A model generated the notes under the pieces. That model ran no database searches. It saw nothing but the letters and a program-made list of their open reading frames with translations, and was not told the origin of the DNA. From NCBI GenBank assembly GCA_018383195.1, contig JAGZOP010000003.1:43601-107600 (forward strand): a DNA stretch of 64,000 nt, in the 5' to 3' direction. This document shows positions 33,476-44,780 of the stretch, one piece after another; position 1 is the stretch's first letter, and every line of letters starts with the position of its first letter. This DNA comes from Clostridiaceae bacterium. Lineage in GTDB: Bacteria; Bacillota; Clostridia; Oscillospirales; Butyricicoccaceae. Made by a program: the position numbers and the translations under genes.

Positions 33476-34026
33476 AAGCAGATCTCAAGCCTTTTGAGCA
33501 CAAGATGAATAAGACCATTGAGGTCCTCGGCAAGGAACTGGCCGCAATCCGTGCAGGCCGTGCCAATCCGGGCGTCCTTGACCGCATTACGGTAGAGTAC
33601 TACGGCGCGCCCACCCCGCTCAATCAGGTGGCGGCTGTTTCTACGCCTGACCCGCGCACACTGGCGGTTCAGCCGTGGGACGCTTCGATCCTGCGCCAGA
33701 TTGAAAAGGCAATCCAGACTTCGGATCTGGGCATCAACCCGCAGAATGACGGTAAGGTAATCCGTCTGACTTTCCCGCCGCTGACCGAGGAGCGCCGCAA
33801 GGAGCTCATCAAGCAGGTCTCCAAGATCGGCGAGGAGAGCAAGGTTGCCATCCGCAACGTGCGCCGCGAAGCCATCGACAAGTGGAAGAGCGCGCAGAAG
33901 AAGAGTGAGATGACCGAGGACGAGCTGCACGAGGCAGAAGACAAGATGCAGAAGACCACCGACAAGTTTGTCAAGGAAATCGACGGCATTGTTGCCAAGA
34001 AGTCCAAGGAACTGTCGGAAGTTTAA
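33472..34026 (+). CDS. frr: Ribosome recycling factor
   Basis: 184 residues, the usual length. The landmarks LAAIRAGRANPGVLDRITVEYYGAPTPLNQVA and SKVAIRNVRREAID are present. It splits post-termination ribosomes together with EF-G. It is translationally coupled to pyrH by a 4-bp overlap. Confidence 0.98.
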   Translation: MKADLKPFEHKMNKTIEVLGKELAAIRAGRANPGVLDRITVEYYGAPTPLNQVAAVSTPDPRTLAVQPWDASILRQIEKAIQTSDLGINPQNDGKVIRLTFPPLTEERRKELIKQVSKIGEESKVAIRNVRREAIDKWKSAQKKSEMTEDELHEAEDKMQKTTDKFVKEIDGIVAKKSKELSEV

Positions 34027-34083
34027 GAGCAATATCAAGGGGGGCGGCGGTTTGCCGTCCCTCTGTACTGTTATGAGGTAAAA

Positions 34084-34845
<762 letters not shown>

Positions 34846-34873
34846 ATCCATAGAAAACCTTGAGGTAATTGAT

Positions 34874-35710
34874 ATGAAAGCTAGAGTTTTGTTTGGCGTC
34901 GGCGGCTTTCTCTTTGTGCTGCTTGCGCTTTATGTGCTGCCGCCCGTGGCGCTGGCGGTCGCGCTGACCACCTTGGGAGCGGTTGCTGCCTACGAACTGA
35001 CTGTCCCGACCGGACTGGTCAAAAATAAGCAGGTGCGGAGCACCTGCACGACTGCGGCGCTAATCATCGGTGCGATGGTTGCGATTGAGGGCGCAATTTT
35101 TCCGCAGGCAGATGCGAAGAACAGCATGCTGTTTCTCGCGGCGCTCGTGCTGCTGTACTTTTTTGGCTTCTTTGCGCTGCTGCTGCGCAATCATGACACG
35201 GTGACTTTTCCGGAGATTGTGACCGCAATGTTTGGCGGCGTCGTGCTGCCCCTGCTGCTGCTGTCCCTGTGGCGCATTTTTGCGATGGACGGCGGCGAGT
35301 TCCTCGTCCTGCTGCCGCTCGTGGCGGCGTGGGGCTCGGATACCTGCGCACTGTTTGCGGGCATGGCGTTCGGCAAGCATAAGCTTGCGCCGGTCATCAG
35401 CCCGAAAAAGACGGTGGAGGGTGCAGCCGGCGGCGTTCTGGGCGCGACGGTACTCATGCTGCTCGTGGTGTACCTGTTCAATACGTATGCGGGACTGGAC
35501 ATCCACTACGGCGCCGCAGCGCTGATGGGCGCGGTTGGTGCGGTCATCGGTCAGGTGGGCGATCTGTCGTTTTCGATTATCAAGCGACAGACCGGTATTA
35601 AGGATTATGGGCATATCTTCCCCGGGCACGGCGGTGTGCTTGACCGATTTGACAGCGTGATTTTTGTTGCACCGGTTGCAGAACTGATTCTGCGGACATT
35701 TGGGGCATAA
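34874..35710 (+). CDS. cdsA: Phosphatidate cytidylyltransferase
   Basis: 278 residues with about eight membrane segments. The C-terminal CdsA signature GDLSFSIIKRQTGIKDYGHIFPGHGGVLDRFDS is intact, preceded by WGSDTCALFAG. It makes CDP-diacylglycerol from phosphatidate and CTP at the membrane. Confidence 0.95.
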   Translation: MKARVLFGVGGFLFVLLALYVLPPVALAVALTTLGAVAAYELTVPTGLVKNKQVRSTCTTAALIIGAMVAIEGAIFPQADAKNSMLFLAALVLLYFFGFFALLLRNHDTVTFPEIVTAMFGGVVLPLLLLSLWRIFAMDGGEFLVLLPLVAAWGSDTCALFAGMAFGKHKLAPVISPKKTVEGAAGGVLGATVLMLLVVYLFNTYAGLDIHYGAAALMGAVGAVIGQVGDLSFSIIKRQTGIKDYGHIFPGHGGVLDRFDSVIFVAPVAELILRTFGA

Positions 35711-35739
35711 ACGCATATTCAAGGAATGAAAGGACTACA

Positions 35740-36888
35740 ATGATAGAGAAAAAACGCATTTCCATTCTGGGCTCCACCGGCTCAATCGGCACGCAGACGG
35801 TCGATGTGCTGGATTCCATTGATGCGGAGGTCGCCGCGCTGACCACCAACCGGAACATTCGGCTTTTGGAGCAGCAGGCGCGTCTGTTGCATCCCGAATT
35901 CGTGGCAGCATTTGACGAAGCGGCGGCAAAGGAACTCAAAATTGCGCTTGCGGACACCGATATCCGCGTTTCCGCCGGGATGGACGGTCTGATCGAGGCT
36001 GCGGCGCTGCCGTCGGCTGATATTGTGACCACTGCTGTGGTTGGCATGGTCGGTCTGCTGCCCACCATGGCGGCAATCGAAGCCGGACACGACATTGCGC
36101 TGGCGAATAAGGAAACCCTGGTTTGCGCGGGACATCTGGTAACAGAGGCGGCAAAAAAGCGAGGAATCCGGATTTTGCCCGTAGATTCCGAGCATTCTGC
36201 GATTTTTCAGTGTGTACAGGCGGCGCAGGGCAACCGGCTCGATAAGATTATCCTGACCGCGTCCGGCGGACCGTTTTTCGGCAAAACTGCCGCAGAGATG
36301 GAGCATGTCACAGTCGAGCAGGCACTGAAGCACCCGAACTGGTCGATGGGCGCGAAAATTACGATTGACTCCGCGACTATGTTCAACAAAGGGCTGGAGC
36401 TGATCGAAGCCATGTGGCTTTACGATATGGCGCCTGAGGACATCGAGATCGTCATTCACCGCGAAAGCATTGTGCACTCGCTGATTGAATTTGAGGACGG
36501 CGCAGTGCTCGCGCAGCTTGACGTTCCCGATATGCGCCTGCCCATCCAGTATGCGCTGACCTATCCGGCGCGCGTGCCGTGCAAAATGGAGCGGCTGAAT
36601 CTGGCGAAAGTCGGGCATTTATCGTTTTACGCACCCGACGAACAAGCATTTCCGGCGCTGCGCATTGCACGGGAAACCGCGCGCAGAAAAGGCAATGCGG
36701 GCGCTATCATGAACGGTGCCAATGAAGCGGCAGTCGGTCTGTTTTTGGAGCGTAAAATCGGTTTTTCCGACATCCCGCGCTTGGTAGAAAGGGCGCTGGA
36801 TACGCTGCCGCAGCAAGGCGCGCAGACCATCGACGAGGTGCTTGCGTTTGACCGTATGGCGCGGGAGAGCGTATATTCCAGCATTTGA
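35740..36888 (+). CDS. dxr: 1-deoxy-D-xylulose 5-phosphate reductoisomerase
   Basis: 382 residues. The NADPH loop ISILGSTGSIGTQTVDVL, ALANKETLVCAG, PVDSEHSAIFQC, LTASGGPF and HPNWSMGAKITIDSATMFNKGLE are all typical. It commits DXP to the MEP isoprenoid pathway; ispG of the same pathway lies three genes on in the same run. Confidence 0.97.
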   Translation: MIEKKRISILGSTGSIGTQTVDVLDSIDAEVAALTTNRNIRLLEQQARLLHPEFVAAFDEAAAKELKIALADTDIRVSAGMDGLIEAAALPSADIVTTAVVGMVGLLPTMAAIEAGHDIALANKETLVCAGHLVTEAAKKRGIRILPVDSEHSAIFQCVQAAQGNRLDKIILTASGGPFFGKTAAEMEHVTVEQALKHPNWSMGAKITIDSATMFNKGLELIEAMWLYDMAPEDIEIVIHRESIVHSLIEFEDGAVLAQLDVPDMRLPIQYALTYPARVPCKMERLNLAKVGHLSFYAPDEQAFPALRIARETARRKGNAGAIMNGANEAAVGLFLERKIGFSDIPRLVERALDTLPQQGAQTIDEVLAFDRMARESVYSSI

Positions 36889-36903
36889 TGAGGTGAATTG
36901 CTT

Positions 36904-37962
36904 ATGAACGATGTGTTTTCCAATTTGGCAGGCATTTTGATGGCGCTGTTTGCGTTCGGTCTGCTGATTATGGTGCATGAACTGGGACATATGGTGGCGG
37001 CAAAGCGCAGCGGCGTCAAGGTCGAAGAATTTTGGATTGGTATGGGTCCGCAGCTTTGGGCGCATGAATTTGGAGAGACGAAATATTGCCTGCGCCTGCT
37101 GCCCATCGGCGGCGCGTGCGTGATGGAGGGCGAAAACGGAGAGGAAGAAGGAACTGCTTCCGAGCGTTCATTTGCAAAGGCAAGCCGCTCGCGCCGGCTT
37201 GTGATCCTTGCAGCGGGCGTTGTGATGAATTTTATCACAGGGTTTGTCATCTTGCTGTTTTTGATGCCGGGCGCGCAGGACGGTCGCATGGTGGTGCCGA
37301 CACTGGACGGCTTCTATGAGGGCTTCCAGCACGAGGGCGCGGATGGTCTGATGGCTGGGGATACCTTCCTCGAGATCGACGGATACCGCATCCATCAGCG
37401 CAGCGATGTGGACACCGCCATTCAAAGAGGGGCAGTAGACGGTGAATTTGACATTCTGGTGCGCAGAAACGGAGAAAAAGTGCTGATTTCTGATCTGAAG
37501 ATGCATCCGGATGTCGAAGTGGACGGACGCATGCTCTACGGTCTGCGGTTTGCAACCGCTGAGATCACACTGCCGCTGCGCATGCAGACCGCTTTCTGGG
37601 AATCGGTCAACCTTGCGCGCGTGATCTGGGATTCCCTGCACGATCTGGTCACAGGAGAAGTGGGGATGGATCAGCTTTCCGGTCCCATCGGCATGACCGG
37701 CGTGATGGCGCAGACCGCGCAGATCAGCCTGCGCTCGTTCTGGTATCTGGTGGCGTTCATTTCGATTAACCTTGGCGTGATGAATCTGCTGCCGATTCCT
37801 GCGCTGGACGGCGGGCGCATCCTGTTTCTTGCGGTGGAAGCGGTGCGCGGCAAGCCGCTCAGCCCCAAAATCGAGGGGTATGTCAATGCGCTCGGTCTGG
37901 TGCTGCTGTTTGGCTTGATTATTTACGCAACCGGCAATGATGTATTCCGGCTGCTTGGATAA
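36904..37962 (+). CDS. rseP: RIP-type intramembrane metalloprotease
   Basis: 352 residues. The zinc motif HELGH is at 25-29 in the first membrane helix, a central PDZ domain spans roughly 110-200 (LMAGDTFLEIDGYRIHQRSDVD), and the second metal motif LPIPALDGGRIL is near the C-terminus. It cleaves membrane proteins such as anti-sigma factors within the bilayer. I chose ATG 36904, eight bases after GAGGTG, over TTG 36898. Confidence 0.94.
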   Translation: MNDVFSNLAGILMALFAFGLLIMVHELGHMVAAKRSGVKVEEFWIGMGPQLWAHEFGETKYCLRLLPIGGACVMEGENGEEEGTASERSFAKASRSRRLVILAAGVVMNFITGFVILLFLMPGAQDGRMVVPTLDGFYEGFQHEGADGLMAGDTFLEIDGYRIHQRSDVDTAIQRGAVDGEFDILVRRNGEKVLISDLKMHPDVEVDGRMLYGLRFATAEITLPLRMQTAFWESVNLARVIWDSLHDLVTGEVGMDQLSGPIGMTGVMAQTAQISLRSFWYLVAFISINLGVMNLLPIPALDGGRILFLAVEAVRGKPLSPKIEGYVNALGLVLLFGLIIYATGNDVFRLLG

Positions 37963-38030
37963 CAGGATACCGGTGTATCTGGCATCAAATTGTCGGAATA
38001 CGCCATGGAGCGATACAAAGAGGTCTTTTT

Positions 38031-39083
38031 ATGAAACAGACAAGGCAAATTCAGATTGGCGGCGTGGCAGTCGGCGGAGGTGCGCCGGTCTCCATCCAGT
38101 CCATGACCAACACGGATACGCGCGACGCGCAGGCAACGCTTGCGCAGATTCGCACACTCGCTGATGCGGGATGCCAGATTGTCCGCTGCGCAGTGCCGGA
38201 TATGGAAGCGGCGCATGCGCTCGGCGCAATCTGCGAGGGGTCGCCGATTCCGGTAGTGGCAGACATTCATTTTGATTATAAGCTTGCACTGGAAGCCATT
38301 GCCGCAGGGGTGCACAAGGTGCGCATCAACCCGGGCAATATCGGCGCGGATGACCGTGTGAAAGCGGTCGTGGATGCTGCGCGCACGAAAAATATCCCGA
38401 TTCGCATCGGCGTCAATTCAGGTTCAGTGGAAAAAGAAATTTTGGCGAAATACGGCGGACCGACCCCGGAGGCGCTTGTTGCGTCGGCGCTCTATCATGC
38501 GTCGCTGCTCGAAAAGTTTGATTTCCATGATATCTGCCTGTCGATGAAATCATCTTCGGTGCCGTATACCATGCAGGCATACCAGTTGGCACACGAAAAG
38601 ACCGATTATCCGCTGCATCTCGGCGTGACCGAAGCGGGTACCGAATATATGGGCACCATCAAATCGGCAGCCGGCATCGGCGGACTGCTTGCGCTCGGCA
38701 TCGGCGATACCATTCGGGTATCCCTCACCGATGACCCGGTGAAGGAAATTTATGCGGCGCAGGCGATTTTGAAGGCGGTCGGTCTGAATGATGACGGCAT
38801 CAATGTGGTGTCCTGCCCGACCTGTGGACGCACCCGCATCGACCTCATCGGCATCGCAAAGGAGGTCGAGCAGCGCACCGCAGGTATTCACAAAAAGCTG
38901 AAAGTCGCAGTCATGGGCTGTGCGGTCAACGGTCCGGGAGAAGCGCGGGAAGCTGACCTCGGCATTGCAGGCGGCGACGGCGTCGGTCTGATTTTCTGCA
39001 AGGGCGAGATTTTGCGCAAGGTGCCGCAGGACAGACTGGTGGACGAGCTGATGGCGGAAATTGAACGATACGAAAAAGAGTGA
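38031..39083 (+). CDS. ispG: 4-hydroxy-3-methylbut-2-enyl diphosphate synthase
   Basis: 350 residues. The TIM-barrel opening QIQIGGVAVGGGAPVSIQSMTNTDT and the iron-sulfur ligands in CPTCGRTRIDL and GCAVNGPGEA identify the penultimate MEP-pathway enzyme. It reduces MEcPP to HMBPP with a 4Fe-4S cluster. The gene lies between rseP and polC, as in many Clostridia. Confidence 0.96.
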   Translation: MKQTRQIQIGGVAVGGGAPVSIQSMTNTDTRDAQATLAQIRTLADAGCQIVRCAVPDMEAAHALGAICEGSPIPVVADIHFDYKLALEAIAAGVHKVRINPGNIGADDRVKAVVDAARTKNIPIRIGVNSGSVEKEILAKYGGPTPEALVASALYHASLLEKFDFHDICLSMKSSSVPYTMQAYQLAHEKTDYPLHLGVTEAGTEYMGTIKSAAGIGGLLALGIGDTIRVSLTDDPVKEIYAAQAILKAVGLNDDGINVVSCPTCGRTRIDLIGIAKEVEQRTAGIHKKLKVAVMGCAVNGPGEAREADLGIAGGDGVGLIFCKGEILRKVPQDRLVDELMAEIERYEKE

Positions 39084-39164
39084 AGCGTTGGAAAAGAAAA
39101 TGGAGATTCGAGTGTCGGCTCCATTTTCTGACCTTTATGCGTTGCTCTGAATGAAGGTGATTCT

Positions 39165-42100
39165 ATGGCGAGAGCACTGGCAGATCTGTTTGATCGCTGT
39201 AAAATTGAAGAATCTGTAAGAGCGTACTTCGATCAGGGTGAAGTGCGCTCTTTGGCGGTTAGCCCGGATAAAAAGACCATGATTTGTCATGTAGGATTTG
39301 ACGAAATTGTACCGGTGCGGGCGCTGAATCTGCTCGAACGCACGATTTCCAAGGCATATGCTCTGACACGTATGCGCATTTCTCCGCGCTATGAACTGGA
39401 GGGATTGACCGAAAGCTATTTGCGTACTCTGCGCGATCGTTTATGCATGGATACGCCGTCGGCATGCGGCTTGCTGGCAGACAGCAAGTGGAAAACAGAG
39501 GACGGGGAACTGCATATTTCGATGAGTGAGGCTGCGCGTGAATACCTCAAACTGTCGCTGCACAGTATGACAGACCGTATCCGCACCGAAACCGGACTCG
39601 ATGTACCGGTTGTAGCGGTACCGTTTGACGACCGCACCGCAAAGGAGGTCATCGAAGCGCAGCGCAGCGCGCGCAAGGCAGCGCTCGCGCAGGCAGCAAA
39701 GGAATGTCCGGTTTCCGAACCGGCAGATAAACCGAAAAAGCAAAGAGCCAAGCCGAACGGAGAAAATCGCTCGTTCCAGCGTCCCAAAGCGGAAAAGGTT
39801 GCGGATGAAAACCTCATTTTTGGCAAGCTCTATGCCGACCAGACAGTTTCCATCCGCGACGCGATGGGAGAATTTGATCGCGTGACCATTCAGGGAGAGA
39901 TTTTCTTTGTGGATAATAAGGAAATCACTTCGAAAAAGAGCGGCAAAGAGTGGATTAAGATTTCGTTTGATATCACGGACAACACCAACTCGGTGCGGGT
40001 TTCCAAGTTCCTTTCCAAGGAGCAGGGCGCTGAGGTGGTGCCGCTCATCAAGACCGGCGCGTATGTCACGGTTCAGGGTAAAATTACCTATGACACTTAC
40101 GAAAAGGAGAGCATCCTGGAGCCGACCGCCATAGTCAAAGCAAAGAAGCATATTCGCATGGACAAGGCGGAAAAGAAGCGTGTCGAGCTGCACCTGCATA
40201 CCAACATGAGCGCTATGGACGGTATGTCTTCGACCAAGGTGCTGATGCAGCGCGCCAAGCTGTGGGAACATCCGGCGATGGCAATTACCGATCATGGTGT
40301 CGCGCAGGCGTTCCCGGAAGCAATGCACGCCATTGAGCGCAATAAAATCGACCTCAAAATCCTCTATGGCGTGGAAGCGTACTATGTCAACGATGCGGCT
40401 GGGGTTTCAGTGGTGCGCGGCAAAGGAGATGCGCCGCTTACAGGAGAAGTGATCGTTTTTGACCTGGAAACCACGGGACTCAAACCTGCGACCGAGGAAA
40501 TCACCGAGATTGCCGCCGTTCTGGTGCGGGATGGGCAGATTATCGACTCGTTTCAGACCTATGTCAATCCGCATAAGCATATTCCGGCAGAGATTACCGA
40601 ACTGACCGGCATTTCGGATGAAACGGTTGCAGGTGCGCCCGAACTGAGCGAAGCGGTGCCGAAATTCCTCACGTTTGCGGCGGGGCGCGCACTGGTCGCG
40701 CATAATGCGGGATTTGATATGTCCTTTTTGAATGCGGCATGCAAACGGCTGGGCATCCAGCAGGAGTTTACATCGATTGACACCTTGGAGATGTCGCGCA
40801 TTTTGCTGCCGCAGCTCAATAAACATAAACTGAATGTACTGGCAAAGGAACTGGCAGTCGGACCCTTTGAACACCACCGCGCGAGCGAGGACGCGACCGT
40901 TTTGGCGCGTATCTGGGGCAAATTGGTGGAAAAAATGCGTGTAGAACTGCATGCAATCAATATTTCGGATATCAATCCTCTGCTTGCAGGACTGCGCAAA
41001 AAATCTGGTTCGCTCAAAAACCTGAACCGCCATCATTTCATTATTTTGGTGCAGAATCAGGTTGGACTCAAAAACCTGTATAAGCTGATTTCATACAGCT
41101 ATCTCAATCACTTTTACAAAAAACCGCTCATGCCGCGATCAGAACTCATTCAGCACCGTGAGGGACTGATTTTCGGTTCGGCGTGCGAAGCGGGTGAACT
41201 GTTTCATGCCATGGTAGAGGGCGCTGATTGGGAGGAACTCAAACGCATTGCGTCGTTTTATGATTATCTGGAAATCCAGCCGATTGACAACAACCGGTTT
41301 ATGATTGGAAAGGGCATCGCAAAGGACGAGGAAGAGCTGCGCGATTACAACCGGAAGATTCTGAAACTTGCTGACGAACTGGGAAAGCCGTGCTGTGCAA
41401 CTGGCGACGTGCACTTCCTTGAGCCGGAGGACGAAGCCTTCCGCCGCATCCTGATGGCGGGGCAGGGATTTTCGGATGCGGACAATCAGGCGCCGCTTTA
41501 TCTGCGCACGACTGAGGAAATGCTCGAGGAATTTTCCTATCTGGGTGCAGACCGCGCGTATGAAGTTGTCGTAACCAATACGAATAAGATTGCAGATATG
41601 TGCGAAACGATACGTCCGGTGCCGCGCGAAAACTATCCGCCGCATATCGAAGGCGCCGAGGATGACCTGCGCAATATGAGTTATGAGAAAGCAAAGCGCA
41701 TCTACGGCGACCCGCTGCCCGAACTCGTGCAGCAGCGTCTGGACCGCGAACTGAACTCGATTATCGGCAACGGCTACGCGGTCATGTATATCATTGCGCA
41801 GAAGCTTGTGACCAAGTCGCTGGCAGACGGCTATCTGGTCGGCTCGCGCGGCTCGGTTGGCTCGTCGTTTGCGGCGTTTACCTCGGATATCACCGAGGTT
41901 AACTCGCTGCCGCCTCATTATCTGTGCCCGGACGATAAATATGTCGAATGGCATGACGAATATTCCTGCGGTGTGGATTTGCCCGATAAGGTCTGCCCGA
42001 ACTGCGGCAAGCCGCTGACCAAGCAGGGATTCGGCATCCCCTTTGAAACCTTCCTCGGGTTTGAGGGTGACAAGGTTCCGGATATCGACCTCAACTTTTC

Positions 42101-43523
42101 GGGAGAATATCAGGCGAAAATTCACTGGTATACCGGCGAACTGTTCGGACATGACCATGTATTCCGCGCGGGAACAATTGGCACAGTCGCGGAAAAAACC
42201 GCATATGGATATGTCAAAAAGTACATGGAGGAGCGCGGGATTACCTGTTCCCGCGCCGAGGAAAACCGGCTCACGGCAGGCTGCACGGGCGTGCGCCGTA
42301 CTTCGGGGCAGCATCCGGGCGGCATCGTTGTCGTGCCAAAGGAAGTTGACATTTACGATTTCTGCCCGGTACAGCATCCGGCGGACGACCCCAATTCCGA
42401 GATTATCACGACCCATTTTGAGTATCACTCGATTGACGAGAATCTGCTCAAACTGGACGAGTTGGGGCATGATGACCCGACGATTATCCGGCATATGGAG
42501 AACATCACCGGTGTGAACGCGCAGGAGATTCCGCTTGATGACCCCGAGGTCATGAGCCTGTTCACCTCATGCAAGGCGCTGAAATATGTGGACGATGCAC
42601 CCGACCCGCTGCTTGGCGACCTCGGCTGTGTGGCAGTGCCGGAGTTTGGCACTAAGTTCGTGCGCGGCATGGTGTCCGAGACCAAACCGCATACCTTTGC
42701 CGAACTGGTGTCCATTTCAGGCCTGTCGCATGGTACCGACGTATGGCTCGGCAATGCGCAGGATTTGGTGCATCAGGGCATCGGTCTGGCGGACTGCATC
42801 TGCTGCCGCGACGATATTATGAACTATCTGATTCTCAAAGGCGTGCAGCCCAAGCTGAGCTTTACGATTATGGAATCGGTGCGAAAGGGCAAGGGGCTGA
42901 AACCCGAATGGGAGGATGCTATGCGTGCGCAGGAGGTACCGGAGTGGTACATTGATTCCTGTAAGAAGATTAAGTACATGTTCCCCAAAGCGCACGCGGT
43001 CGCCTATGTCATGATGGCGTTCCGCATTGCGTGGTTTAAGGTGCATCGGCCGCTCGCGTTTTACTCGGCTTATTTTTCCATCCGTGCCAAAGGATTTGAC
43101 GCTTCGTGCATGATTCGCGGGGATGCGGTATGTATGGATAAGGTGCGGGAATTACAGCAGAAAGACCGGGAAAAGACGATTTCGGCAGCCGAAAAGGAAA
43201 CCCAGACCACGCTTGAGGTGGTCCATGAATTTTACCGCCGCGGATTCCACTTTGAGCCGATGGATATTTACCGGTCGGATGCGGTGACCTTCCTGGTGGA
43301 CGAGGAGAAAAACGCTCTGATCCCGCCGTTCACTTCCATGCCGGGCGTCGGCGAACAGGCGGCGGTCAACATCGTCGAGGAGCGCAAAAACGGACCGTTC
43401 CTGTCTGCGGAAGAACTGCTCGTGCGGTGCAATAAGGTTTCCAAATCGGTTGTAGAAACGCTTGGAGAGATCGGCGCGCTCGGCTCCATGCCGAAATCGA
43501 CGCAGATCAGCCTGTTTGCGTAA
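39165..43523 (+). CDS. polC: DNA polymerase III alpha subunit, PolC type
   Basis: 1452 residues, normal for PolC. After an N-terminal domain and an OB fold (~220-330), the PHP domain starts at HLHTNMSAMDG (H343, H345). The proofreading exonuclease is inserted at about 425-600 with FDLETTG (D433, E435). The polymerase core contains a CxxC zinc knuckle (CPNCG, ~945) and the catalytic PDIDLNFSG (D973, D975). The C-terminus has helix-hairpin-helix-type segments (GVGEQAAVNIVEER). It is the replicative leading-strand enzyme of low-GC Gram-positives. AAGGTG precedes ATG 39165. Confidence 0.98.
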   Translation: MARALADLFDRCKIEESVRAYFDQGEVRSLAVSPDKKTMICHVGFDEIVPVRALNLLERTISKAYALTRMRISPRYELEGLTESYLRTLRDRLCMDTPSACGLLADSKWKTEDGELHISMSEAAREYLKLSLHSMTDRIRTETGLDVPVVAVPFDDRTAKEVIEAQRSARKAALAQAAKECPVSEPADKPKKQRAKPNGENRSFQRPKAEKVADENLIFGKLYADQTVSIRDAMGEFDRVTIQGEIFFVDNKEITSKKSGKEWIKISFDITDNTNSVRVSKFLSKEQGAEVVPLIKTGAYVTVQGKITYDTYEKESILEPTAIVKAKKHIRMDKAEKKRVELHLHTNMSAMDGMSSTKVLMQRAKLWEHPAMAITDHGVAQAFPEAMHAIERNKIDLKILYGVEAYYVNDAAGVSVVRGKGDAPLTGEVIVFDLETTGLKPATEEITEIAAVLVRDGQIIDSFQTYVNPHKHIPAEITELTGISDETVAGAPELSEAVPKFLTFAAGRALVAHNAGFDMSFLNAACKRLGIQQEFTSIDTLEMSRILLPQLNKHKLNVLAKELAVGPFEHHRASEDATVLARIWGKLVEKMRVELHAINISDINPLLAGLRKKSGSLKNLNRHHFIILVQNQVGLKNLYKLISYSYLNHFYKKPLMPRSELIQHREGLIFGSACEAGELFHAMVEGADWEELKRIASFYDYLEIQPIDNNRFMIGKGIAKDEEELRDYNRKILKLADELGKPCCATGDVHFLEPEDEAFRRILMAGQGFSDADNQAPLYLRTTEEMLEEFSYLGADRAYEVVVTNTNKIADMCETIRPVPRENYPPHIEGAEDDLRNMSYEKAKRIYGDPLPELVQQRLDRELNSIIGNGYAVMYIIAQKLVTKSLADGYLVGSRGSVGSSFAAFTSDITEVNSLPPHYLCPDDKYVEWHDEYSCGVDLPDKVCPNCGKPLTKQGFGIPFETFLGFEGDKVPDIDLNFSGEYQAKIHWYTGELFGHDHVFRAGTIGTVAEKTAYGYVKKYMEERGITCSRAEENRLTAGCTGVRRTSGQHPGGIVVVPKEVDIYDFCPVQHPADDPNSEIITTHFEYHSIDENLLKLDELGHDDPTIIRHMENITGVNAQEIPLDDPEVMSLFTSCKALKYVDDAPDPLLGDLGCVAVPEFGTKFVRGMVSETKPHTFAELVSISGLSHGTDVWLGNAQDLVHQGIGLADCICCRDDIMNYLILKGVQPKLSFTIMESVRKGKGLKPEWEDAMRAQEVPEWYIDSCKKIKYMFPKAHAVAYVMMAFRIAWFKVHRPLAFYSAYFSIRAKGFDASCMIRGDAVCMDKVRELQQKDREKTISAAEKETQTTLEVVHEFYRRGFHFEPMDIYRSDAVTFLVDEEKNALIPPFTSMPGVGEQAAVNIVEERKNGPFLSAEELLVRCNKVSKSVVETLGEIGALGSMPKSTQISLFA

Positions 43524-43533
43524 GGAGGGGCTT

Positions 43534-44364
43534 ATGGTTTGGATTTGTCCCGGCGACAGTGCGCGGGGAATGCTGCGGATGGCATGGCGTGAGATTGCTC
43601 CCACGCTGTCGGCTGAACGCATTGTTTCGGTCGGCAGAGATTTTTCGCGCGGCGATCTTGTAAGCCAAAAGGACGATGGATTCCCAGAGGATGGGGAAGC
43701 GGTCGTTTGGTACGGCGACAGCGCCCCGGAACGCTGCGCCATGCTGTATGCCGTGAATCGGCTGCATGCACGGCATAGACCGGTCACATTGGTGCATGTC
43801 GATCGTATGCCCTTTGCGGAAATGCCGCCGCCGGATAAGACGCGCGGCGTCATCGGGGTGCTAACCTCGAATTCGCTGAAAAATGTGGGATACCGGATGA
43901 TTCCGTCATCACTGCTGCGGCGGTGGGTCGATTGGGAGCAGTACCGCCGGTGGAAGCGCCGCCCCAAAGCCGGAGAAAAGATTTTTTCGGGCGTGGGTGA
44001 GCTGTAGCCCGAGGAGGCGGCGTGGTTCTATGAACGGCGAAGAGGTTTATCTGACGATGCGCGGGCGCTGCTTGCTGCGCAGTGGGAAAGGCTGGTGCAG
44101 GAAAATGCGCCGCTGCGCGTGATAGAAAACGGCGAAGTCGTTTCGGCGGCAGCGGATTATTACGATGAACGCATTCTGGCATGCGTGCCGGAGGGGGCGC
44201 ATCCGGCGGCACACACAATCGGCCGCGCATGCGCACAGATTCATGTAAGCGACGATTTCCTGTTTGAGCGTATCCGCGCACTTGCAGCAGCGGGCGCAGT
44301 TGAGATTGTGACCGACGGAGGGACTTACCGCGATATGGTGATTCAGCGGGGGACGTTGAGATAA
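43534..44364 (+). pseudogene. DUF1835/DUF3658-like gene interrupted by an amber codon
   Basis: The first 157 codons (MVWICPGDSARGMLRMAWREIAP... to GVGEL) resemble the DUF1835 domain. TAG stands at 44005-44007. The same frame then continues for 118 codons with clearly related sequence (PEEAAWFYERR, QWERLVQENAPLRVIENGEVVSA) that fits the DUF3658 C-terminal domain. One C-to-T change from CAG would create the TAG. AAGGAGG overlaps the polC stop just before ATG 43534. Function is unknown. It could be a decayed gene, a sequencing error or, less likely, a suppressed stop. Confidence 0.7.
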
Positions 44365-44404
44365 TCCCTGCTTGCAGGAATAGAGCAGAGAGGAGAACTT
44401 TGTT

Positions 44405-44734
44405 ATGGCAAAACTGGAGCATATCTTTCAAGGCGACTTTGACGAAACCCTGTACCGGCTGCACAGCGGCATCCTGAACGGCAGTATGTCCGCCTCTTAT
44501 GAGGATGAAGCGGAGTGGTCGAGTGGGGGCGTGCGCTGCGCGGTACGCGTTTACGAGCGATACAGCTACATGGGCGGCAACCGCGTCAGCCTGAGCCTGA
44601 CCTTGCTGGACGACGGCAGCGGCAAGCTGCATCTCATTGCCATCACCTCGGGCGGCAGTCAGGCGGTGTTCTGGAAGGTGAACACCTTTGGGGAAGAGGC
44701 ATTTCTCGACAAGCTGCGCGAGCTGCTCCCATAG
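44405..44734 (+). CDS. Conserved hypothetical protein (DUF6054-like)
   Basis: 109 residues, MAKLEHIFQGDFDETLYRLHSGIL... ending VNTFGEEAFLDKLRELLP. It has no signal peptide or membrane segment. The mixed strand pattern (SLSLTLLDDGSGKLHLIAITSGGS) looks like a small alpha/beta protein, and I recall this pattern from DUF6054 with modest certainty. GAGGAG lies upstream of ATG 44405. It stands alone before the histidine operon promoter. Confidence 0.65.
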   Translation: MAKLEHIFQGDFDETLYRLHSGILNGSMSASYEDEAEWSSGGVRCAVRVYERYSYMGGNRVSLSLTLLDDGSGKLHLIAITSGGSQAVFWKVNTFGEEAFLDKLRELLP

Positions 44735-44780
44735 AGCACGGGCGCACAATCCACGACAGTCCAAAACACTGCTGTAAGCC

